11,794 nt of DNA, from assembly GCA_002342225.1 (NCBI GenBank), contig DDPO01000038.1, positions 1-11,794 of the forward strand. Reading direction: 5' to 3'. The position numbers and the translations under genes are program-made. The stretch's first letter is position 1. Every line of letters starts with the position of its first letter. The notes beneath the pieces were generated by a model. The model was not told where the DNA came from. It searched no databases and worked only from the letters and a program-made list of their open reading frames with translations. The stretch comes from Bdellovibrionaceae bacterium UBA2466 (lineage in GTDB: Bacteria; Bdellovibrionota; FAC87; UBA2466). Below, one piece after another: positions 6,277 through 11,794 of this stretch.

Positions 6277-7092
6277 TCATACCAGCGCAGAGAAGGACTT
6301 TCGACCCCTCGATTTTGAAGAAGTTGTTACGTTTTTAGTTAGAGGCAAATCAGGTGATTCTTCATCCAAGTGAGACAAAGTGATCTCTAAAACTCTTTTA
6401 GAAAAAAGTAATCCTGCGTGCCCCACTCGCGATAAATGAATGTTTCTGACTCCCTCCCACCAAGTGCAGTCTTTGGGTCGAATTACGATATCGAGATCCC
6501 CCGATACTGCCACGGCTCTGGTGTATTTCGGTGGGGGGCACTGGTTTAAAAGTTCGATTGTCCTGCTTTGGGGAGCCAGTTCTCTAATGTGCGGTATGAG
6601 GGAGTATTTAGACCATTCAGTTCCCCGATGGGGGGTTCCCAACGTGATAAGGTTTCTTACTAGCCCATCTCCCCCTAAAAGCTGAACAAAATATCTAGCA
6701 ATCATTCCCCCCATGGAGTGGGCAACGATATCGATTTGGGGTACTTGGAACTTTTTGACGAGTAATCTCGATTCTCTTGCCACTTGTTCGGCAAGTCGCG
6801 GGATAGGATGAATACTGGTTAGAAGATTTACTTCTTTAAAATGACGAAATCCTTTGGAATAAAGGCGCTGTTTGAGCCATGCGAAAGTACTTCGGTTATG
6901 GAAAATACCATGGATAAAAAGGACAGGTAGTTTTGGCTCGTGGCGTCGCATAGAAATCGTAGGCAAAGTGGGTAAAGACTTGGAAATCAGGCCTAGAGGG
7001 TAGAGTTCGTAGGTCAAAATAGAGGCCGCAGATTCTCGGGCGATATCCCATCCCAATCGGGATGCTGTGTGAATGGAGTGTTTCCGCTTCAT
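6277..7092 (-). CDS. Lipase-like alpha/beta hydrolase
   Basis: This 271-residue protein has the marks of a triacylglycerol-lipase-type alpha/beta hydrolase. It shows an oxyanion strand-loop LFIHGIFHN (58-66), a nucleophile elbow A-H-S-M-G-G with S126, a following T-L-G-T-P-H-R-G-T segment (150-158), a likely acid D201 in GDLDIVI, and a catalytic H225 in V-G-H-A-G-L-L. There is no clear signal peptide, so it is probably cytoplasmic or peripheral; the N-terminal 50 residues have no recognised domain. It appears to be the first gene of a minus-strand operon with the two ArsA-family ATPases and the HAMP protein. The start at 7092 has only a weak ribosome binding site. The substrate (lipid, ester or acyl-protein) cannot be read from the sequence. 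Confidence 0.88.
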   Translation of the reverse strand: MKRKHSIHTASRLGWDIARESAASILTYELYPLGLISKSLPTLPTISMRRHEPKLPVLFIHGIFHNRSTFAWLKQRLYSKGFRHFKEVNLLTSIHPIPRLAEQVARESRLLVKKFQVPQIDIVAHSMGGMIARYFVQLLGGDGLVRNLITLGTPHRGTEWSKYSLIPHIRELAPQSRTIELLNQCPPPKYTRAVAVSGDLDIVIRPKDCTWWEGVRNIHLSRVGHAGLLFSKRVLEITLSHLDEESPDLPLTKNVTTSSKSRGRKSFSALV

Positions 7093-7193
7093 TTTGAATC
7101 AGCTTTGACCTAAAATCTTCGTTTGGCAAGGTGGTCAGCGAAAAAGAGAGTTATCCTCATCACTTTGCTAGGTTTTCTTTGGCGGATTTGACC

Positions 7194-7222
7194 TTGACTT
7201 GGAAGCCTAAGGAAACGATAAA
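7194..7222 (+). promoter_or_regulatory. Candidate promoter for the Rieske/cytochrome b operon
   Basis: TTGACT (7194-7199) and GATAAA (7217-7222) are separated by 17 nt, matching five and four of six consensus bases respectively. They lie in the 181-nt gap between the divergent lipase and Rieske genes, about 50 nt before the likely Rieske start. No operator or hairpin was seen in this gap. Confidence 0.35.
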
Positions 7223-7273
7223 CAGGGGCGTTAAAAATAGTAGAAGTTGAACTTTTATTCATGGTGGTCACAT

Positions 7274-7795
7274 ATGCCAACACCTAAATTTCCCGAATCT
7301 GAAAATGCCATCACACGAAGGGATTTTTTCAACTGGGTCGTAGTGGGCTGGGCCGGTTTTGCAGCAGCCATGGGAGGATTTCTCACTGCAGTAGGGCGAC
7401 TCTTCTTTCCCAATATCACTTTTGAACCCCCTCAGCAGTTTAAAGCTGGGTTTCCTGCGGAGTATGCCGTTAACAAAGTGGATGAAAGATTTAAAAAACG
7501 TTACGGGGTTTGGATTGTCCGAAACGAACGGGGTATTTTTTGTTTGTCCACAGTTTGCACTCACTTAGGTTGCACCCCAAATTGGCTGGAGGGGGAAGCT
7601 AAGTTTAAGTGCCCTTGTCACGGAAGTGGTTTTTATTCGACCGGCATCAATTTTGAGGGACCCGCACCACGTCCACTTGAGAGATATAAAATTGGTCGAT
7701 CCGAAGATGGCCAAATTTCGATTGATAAAAATGTGAAATATCAATTTGAGAAGGGGCAATGGAATGACCCCAATTCATTTTTAGAGTTAGCTTAA
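7274..7795 (+). CDS. Rieske iron-sulfur protein of a bc/b6f-type complex
   Basis: This 173-residue Rieske 2Fe-2S protein transfers electrons from quinol at the Qo site to a c-type cytochrome outside the inner membrane. A twin-arginine motif T-R-R-D-F-F (RR at 15-16) precedes one hydrophobic segment (about 20-42), which would serve as both Tat signal and membrane anchor. The cluster motifs are C-T-H-L-G-C (C95, H97, C100) and C-P-C-H-G-S (C113, C115, H116). By family rule C95, H97, C113 and H116 bind the cluster and C100-C115 form the disulphide. The frame is open upstream to a TTG at 7247, but ATG 7274 is preferred because GGTGG precedes it at normal spacing and it keeps a standard Tat N-region. 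It is the first gene of the operon, 9 nt before cytochrome b. Confidence 0.95.
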   Translation: MPTPKFPESENAITRRDFFNWVVVGWAGFAAAMGGFLTAVGRLFFPNITFEPPQQFKAGFPAEYAVNKVDERFKKRYGVWIVRNERGIFCLSTVCTHLGCTPNWLEGEAKFKCPCHGSGFYSTGINFEGPAPRPLERYKIGRSEDGQISIDKNVKYQFEKGQWNDPNSFLELA

Positions 7796-7804
7796 GAGGG
7801 TAGT

Positions 7805-8593
7805 ATGGCATCATTTAAAGAGTTTTCAGAATCGATCACGAAATCCCAAGCGTGGAAATCTATCTTTCGTCATGGAGCCCCTAACAATGCTCGAAACCGA
7901 GTGCTAGTGGTTCTAATGAACGTGTTCCTGCATTTGCATCCTATCCGGATGAAAAAATCCGGGGTTCGAATGAGCTTCACTTGGTGCATGGGCGGTTTGA
8001 CGTTCTTCCTGTTTCTTGTCGAGACCGTGACTGGGGTTCTTTTGATGTTTTATTACAGACCCACGGCTGAATTTGCTTACATGGATATTATCGCTCTACG
8101 GGAGCATGTTCCGATTGGGATCATGCGAGAAGTTCACCGTTGGGGTGCTCACTCAATGGTTATTACAGTTTGGCTCCACATGTTCCGCGTGTTCCTAACA
8201 GGATCCTACAAACCGCCTCGTGAATTTAACTGGGGCATCGGAGTTATTCTATTAGTGTTAACTTTGTTATTAAGTTTCACGGGATACTTACTTCCTTGGG
8301 ACCAGTTGGCTATTTGGGCTATCACTGTGGGTTCTAATATGGCCCGTGCTACGCCCTTCCTTGGACACGAGGGTCCGGGGGCTTCATTTATTAACACTGT
8401 CATGGGTTTTGATGTCGTTCATGCGGGCAGTGACGCTAGGTTTGCGCTCTTAGCGGGCCGATTGGTCGGTGAGGCCACACTTTTAAGGTTTTACGTACTT
8501 CATTGTATTTTCATTCCTCTAGCAGCAAGTGTTTTAATGGCGATTCACTTTTGGCGCGTGAGAAAGGACGGGGGCATTTCAGGGCCTCTGTAA
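7805..8593 (+). CDS. Cytochrome b6-like subunit (N-terminal half of cytochrome b)
   Basis: This 262-residue protein corresponds to the four-helix haem-carrying half of cytochrome b. The haem ligands are H111 and H125 (V-H-R-W, then W-L-H-M-F-R-V) and H233 and H248 (V-L-H, then A-I-H-F-W). The 15-residue step of the second pair matches b6 rather than mitochondrial cytochrome b. The ending R-K-D-G-G-I-S-G-P-L also mirrors b6. C61, in F-T-W-C-M-G-G-L-T, lines up with the b6 cysteine (F-Y-C-L-G-G-I-T) that binds haem ci/cn covalently. An N-terminal extension of about 25 residues precedes the conserved part. A GAGGG lies just before the ATG. It is the quinol-oxidising core with the Rieske protein and the subunit-IV-like product, and the quinone is probably menaquinone. 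Confidence 0.95.
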   Translation: MASFKEFSESITKSQAWKSIFRHGAPNNARNRVLVVLMNVFLHLHPIRMKKSGVRMSFTWCMGGLTFFLFLVETVTGVLLMFYYRPTAEFAYMDIIALREHVPIGIMREVHRWGAHSMVITVWLHMFRVFLTGSYKPPREFNWGIGVILLVLTLLLSFTGYLLPWDQLAIWAITVGSNMARATPFLGHEGPGASFINTVMGFDVVHAGSDARFALLAGRLVGEATLLRFYVLHCIFIPLAASVLMAIHFWRVRKDGGISGPL

Positions 8594-8599
8594 ATCAAC

Positions 8600-9700
8600 A
8601 TGGCATTCATCGGAAACTTTTTAACTTCGGCGATCAATGCATTTTGCCAGCCGTCGATATTATTCACTGTCTCATGCATACTTTTCTATTTTGTTTTTTT
8701 TCGATGGCGCGAAAAGTTTGGTGAGAAAAAGTCACTGTATTGGATGGAAGGCTCAATGGCCGTTTTCATCTTGGTTAGTTGCTTAAACCCCACATTTAGG
8801 GATGTAGTAACCAAGCCTGATAATATTCCAATCGTGGGAATGTTGTTTCTAGTAGTCTTTTTCACTTGGTTAGCCGTGCATAAAATGGTGATTAACGATC
8901 GGCTAATCGATCAAGGTCTTGATGTAGAGAATAAAAAAGAGGCTAAAGAACTTGTTTTCACTTGGCCCGACCTTGTGTTCAGTGAGTTTATTTGTGCCAT
9001 CATTGCATGGTGTGTTTTGTTAGTTTGGTCGATTGTTCTTAAAGCTCCACTTGAGGAACCCGCGAACCCGGTAGAAACTCCTAATCCATCCAAAGCTCCT
9101 TGGTACTTCTTGGGGCTCCAAGAGATGTTGGTTTATTACGATCCTTGGCTTGCAGGGGTTGTGTTCCCGACTCTGATTGTGGTGGGACTTATCTTGATTC
9201 CCTACATCGATATCAATCCTAAGGGTAATGGGTATTACACTTTCAAAGAACGAAAGTTTGCAATCACGTCGTATCTGTTTGGATTTCTCATTTTGTGGAT
9301 TCTATTGATCATCTACGGAACCTTTTTAAGAGGTCCCAACTGGAACTTCTTTGGTCCCTATGAAGTGTGGGACTTGCACAAGCTTGAAGTTCTTAAAAAT
9401 ATCAATCTTTCCGAATACTTATTTAGAAGTACAGGACTTAATGGCGGAAAACTTCCAGACAATCCAATAGTTAGAGAGGGTTTAGGAATCGTACTGGTGA
9501 TTGGGTATTTTGTTTATGGTACCATCCTGTTGCAGAAAAAATGGATGAAGGACATGTACGAGAAGATGGGCAAACCGAGATTCTATATCTTGGCGGGTCT
9601 TCTTCTTTCGATGGGCGCTTTGCCCATCAAAATGGTGCTTCGATGGCTGATCAACTTGAAATACATCGTAGCGATTCCCGAATGGTTTTTTAATATTTGA
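8600..9700 (+). CDS. Subunit-IV-like cytochrome b C-terminal half with extra membrane segments
   Basis: At 366 residues this is about twice the size of b6f subunit IV. The homologous core spans roughly 120-245. It includes F-T-W-P-D at the start, a transmembrane helix, A-N-P-V-E-T-P-N-P-S-K, the Qo motif A-P-W-Y (166-169) in place of P-E-W-Y, and two further helices. About 115 residues with two or three hydrophobic segments precede the core. About 100 more residues with two helices (294-313, 327-350) follow it. Pro in place of Glu in the Qo motif is known from low-potential, menaquinol-using bc complexes of Gram-positives and Deltaproteobacteria. The gene starts 6 nt after the cytochrome b6-like gene with no clear ribosome binding site, so translational coupling is likely. 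It lacks haem ligands of its own. Confidence 0.9.
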   Translation: MAFIGNFLTSAINAFCQPSILFTVSCILFYFVFFRWREKFGEKKSLYWMEGSMAVFILVSCLNPTFRDVVTKPDNIPIVGMLFLVVFFTWLAVHKMVINDRLIDQGLDVENKKEAKELVFTWPDLVFSEFICAIIAWCVLLVWSIVLKAPLEEPANPVETPNPSKAPWYFLGLQEMLVYYDPWLAGVVFPTLIVVGLILIPYIDINPKGNGYYTFKERKFAITSYLFGFLILWILLIIYGTFLRGPNWNFFGPYEVWDLHKLEVLKNINLSEYLFRSTGLNGGKLPDNPIVREGLGIVLVIGYFVYGTILLQKKWMKDMYEKMGKPRFYILAGLLLSMGALPIKMVLRWLINLKYIVAIPEWFFNI

Positions 9701-9711
9701 GGGATTAAGTT

Positions 9712-11794
9712 ATGGCCAACAATGCTTCAGATGATAGGTTTTATAAAGGCAATACGCTAATCAAAGCCTTCGCGATCTCTAGTATCGTGATGTTAGTTTT
9801 CACGTTCTGGATGGTCCTCGATGATTTTGGTCGTGAGTGGAAAGGCTATCAGAGTCAGTTCATGGCTCTTAAGGCCAAAAAATACCAAGAGCAAATTGAT
9901 GCGGCCAAAGGGCAGATTGATGAAGCTAAACTCAAAGAGGCCAAGGACAAATTAGTTCAAGCTGAGCAAGAGATAGAAAAACGCTCGAAAGATGAAAGTA
10001 AGCTTGAGAAAGAGCTCACCGACGCCAAGACCCGCATGACCAATGCGACTGTTAATTTCCAAGGGGAAAAAGCGGAGTGGGACGTAGAGAAGTACCAGCA
10101 TGAGGCGAAATATGGACACAAAATCGCCGAAGGTCACATGGAGTTGACGGACCCCAAGGCCAAGAAATCTTACGACAAGCTCATGAAGCATTGGGATGAG
10201 GTCCAAAAGCTTCGAAACATCATGAATGTAAAAACTCAGGAGTTTGAAGCCAAACAGGCAGAGCAAACTGCTTTTATGTCTGCAAAAACCCAAGCGGAAA
10301 AAGATATTAAAAATCTTCGTGCTGAAGTCGAAAGACTTGAAACTGCCAAAGAGGGGGCCGAACTTACGTTGGCTAAGCTCCTTAGGAGTGCGCCGATTTT
10401 AGACATGGCCAGTCCTACATTCCGCTTACAGCAGATTGTATTGCCCACGATCCGTGATGATATCTATTTTTCACAAGTTCAGAAAGTTGACCGATGTACG
10501 ACTTGCCATTTAGCGATTGATCTGCCCGGTTTTGAGAAAGAGGCTCAGCCTTTTAGAACCCATCCGAAATTAGATTTAATGCTTGGAAGTACTTCGCCAC
10601 ATCCAATCGACAAAGTAGGGTGCACGGTTTGTCATGAAGGTCGTGGAACATCGACTGAATTTTCTCGAGCTGCTCACACCCCAAGAAACGAAGAGCAGAA
10701 AAAGTCTTGGGAGAAAAAATACCACTGGCATGAGCAACATCACATTATCGAAAAGATGATCCCTCTCCAGTACACCGAGGGCAAATGCCGTGTTTGTCAT
10801 AAAGGCACAGAATATGTACCTCGAGCTGAAAAGTTGAACAAAGCTGTCCAAACTATTCGAGGCGCCGGCTGCTATGGTTGCCACCGCATTGAGGGATGGG
10901 ACCACATGAGAAAACCCGCACCTTCTTTAAAGAGGGTGAAGGGGAAACTCAGTCGTGATTGGATTGTAAAATGGGTTCGCAAACCACGTTCTTTCAATCA
11001 GTGGACCCGAATGCCAGCACAATTTCATCAAAGTAACATTACTTCCGATGAGTTTACTCAGTATCAAGAAGCAGAGCTCAATGCTTTAACCGATTACATT
11101 CTTGAGGAATCGGAAGAGTACAAGCCAAACTACTACACAGCTCTTGGTAACAAAGATCGAGGTAAAGAGTTGTTTGGTCAGGTAGGTTGCTTGGGATGTC
11201 ATCAGGTCGATGATTTTCCAAGAAACCATGGACGATACGGACAAGCCCCCGACCTGAGCACCGTTGGCAGCAAAGTTTCCAAAGATTGGTTGACCACTTG
11301 GCTTAAGAATCCCAAGCATTATTGGCAAGGAACTGTGATGCCGAGCTTGCGCTTAAGCGATGGAGAGATCGGGGATCTATCCGCGTACTTACTCAGCAAG
11401 CGCAATGAAGAATTTGAAAAATTAGACACTGGCAAAGCAGATCTTGAATCTCAGAAAAAAGTTTTGAAGCTTTATTTATTAAGAGATCCCAAAATGGCGC
11501 CTGCTACAGAAGCTAAAGTGGATACTTACATTGCCGAGCTCAAACCCCACGAAGTTGTGAGTAAGTTGGGTAAGTTTTCGATGACTCGTTATGGTTGCTA
11601 TGGTTGCCATGAGTTTAAAGGTTTTGAAAAAGCTCAAGGTACAGGGGTTGAATTGTCGGATTGGGGTAGTAAACCGACCAACAAATTGGATTTCGGTCTC
11701 CAAGAGATGGAGCACACGAATTACAACTGGGCCCACGGTAAATTGACTAACACTCGTGTCTGGGACAAAGGGGTTGTGAAAGAATACCTCGACC
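9712..11794 (+). CDS. Membrane-anchored multihaem cytochrome c with coiled-coil stalk (partial at 3' end)
   Basis: The frame is open from the ATG at 9712 (GAGGG 8 nt upstream) to the window end, giving at least 694 residues. One transmembrane helix (about 16-37) anchors the N-terminus. A Lys/Glu/Ala/Gln-rich coiled coil of about 180 residues follows (44-227), with a proline break near 148. Six CxxCH haem sites come next: 262-266, 304-308, 359-363, 387-391, 493-497 and 629-633. The first three form a compact triplet with several His nearby. The fourth and fifth are class-I-like domains, with probable Met ligands at M434 (R-M-P) and M543 (V-M-P). The last domain is cut off. As the fourth gene of the operon it most likely replaces cytochrome c1 and carries electrons onward in the periplasm. 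The true length, and any haems beyond 11794, are unknown. Confidence 0.9.
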   Translation, partial: MANNASDDRFYKGNTLIKAFAISSIVMLVFTFWMVLDDFGREWKGYQSQFMALKAKKYQEQIDAAKGQIDEAKLKEAKDKLVQAEQEIEKRSKDESKLEKELTDAKTRMTNATVNFQGEKAEWDVEKYQHEAKYGHKIAEGHMELTDPKAKKSYDKLMKHWDEVQKLRNIMNVKTQEFEAKQAEQTAFMSAKTQAEKDIKNLRAEVERLETAKEGAELTLAKLLRSAPILDMASPTFRLQQIVLPTIRDDIYFSQVQKVDRCTTCHLAIDLPGFEKEAQPFRTHPKLDLMLGSTSPHPIDKVGCTVCHEGRGTSTEFSRAAHTPRNEEQKKSWEKKYHWHEQHHIIEKMIPLQYTEGKCRVCHKGTEYVPRAEKLNKAVQTIRGAGCYGCHRIEGWDHMRKPAPSLKRVKGKLSRDWIVKWVRKPRSFNQWTRMPAQFHQSNITSDEFTQYQEAELNALTDYILEESEEYKPNYYTALGNKDRGKELFGQVGCLGCHQVDDFPRNHGRYGQAPDLSTVGSKVSKDWLTTWLKNPKHYWQGTVMPSLRLSDGEIGDLSAYLLSKRNEEFEKLDTGKADLESQKKVLKLYLLRDPKMAPATEAKVDTYIAELKPHEVVSKLGKFSMTRYGCYGCHEFKGFEKAQGTGVELSDWGSKPTNKLDFGLQEMEHTNYNWAHGKLTNTRVWDKGVVKEYLD

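Noticed and set aside
7247-7273. Upstream TTG start for the Rieske protein
   Set aside because: It would add nine residues with two Trp before a normal Tat leader and has no Shine-Dalgarno site, whereas ATG 7274 has GGTGG at a normal distance.
9952-11736. Several minus-strand open frames of 80-113 codons (e.g. 9952-10293, 10576-10905, 11479-11736)
   Set aside because: They lie antisense to the long cytochrome c frame, whose CxxCH motifs, coiled coil and start signal are clear. The antisense products have no domain or ribosome binding site support.

Overview
The window carries ordinary bacterial housekeeping and respiratory genes at moderate GC, with tight gene spacing and clear Shine-Dalgarno sites. 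Several traits suggest a member of the former Deltaproteobacteria, most likely a Bdellovibrionota/Myxococcota-type Gram-negative: a split, b6-like cytochrome b; a Rieske protein with a twin-arginine leader; a multihaem cytochrome c in place of cytochrome c1; and a pair of ArsA-family ATPases. This assignment is an inference from gene content, not from a marker gene.

Layout. (1) 1-2006, minus strand: the 5' end of a UvrD/AddA-type helicase, overlapped by the end of an upstream AddB-like Fe-S nuclease. (2) 2045-3050: a DUF503 (YlxP-like) gene on plus, running tail-to-tail into an exported chalcone-isomerase-like protein on minus. (3) 3159-3879: a possible sigma-54 promoter, a small exported protein with a Pro/Gly/Tyr-rich tail, and a strong rho-independent terminator. 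(4) 7092 down to 3857, minus strand: a probable operon of lipase-like hydrolase, ArsA-family ATPase 1, ArsA-family ATPase 2 and a HAMP-only membrane protein, with gaps of 10 and 5 nt and one 4-nt overlap. (5) 7274 to the window end, plus strand: Rieske protein, cytochrome b6-like subunit, extended subunit-IV-like protein and a long membrane-anchored multihaem cytochrome c that runs off the edge.

Function. Region 5 encodes a quinol:cytochrome c oxidoreductase (bc/b6f-like complex). The Rieske protein and two cytochrome b pieces form the quinol-oxidising core. The cytochrome c, with at least six haems, presumably takes the role of cytochrome c1 plus a soluble carrier. Region 1 encodes a recombinational DNA-end processing pair.

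The observation I rate highest is in region 4. The two adjacent ArsA-family ATPases have lost complementary catalytic residues. ATPase 1 keeps the signature lysine but has serine in place of the switch I aspartate. ATPase 2 keeps that aspartate but has proline in place of the signature lysine. This predicts an obligate heterodimer with one composite active site. Other notable points are a cysteine in the b6-like subunit at the position that binds haem ci/cn in b6f complexes, and a roughly 180-residue coiled-coil stalk between the membrane anchor and the haem domains of the cytochrome c. No CRISPR arrays, insertion sequences, tRNA or rRNA genes were seen, and no stretch over 300 bases lacks a gene.
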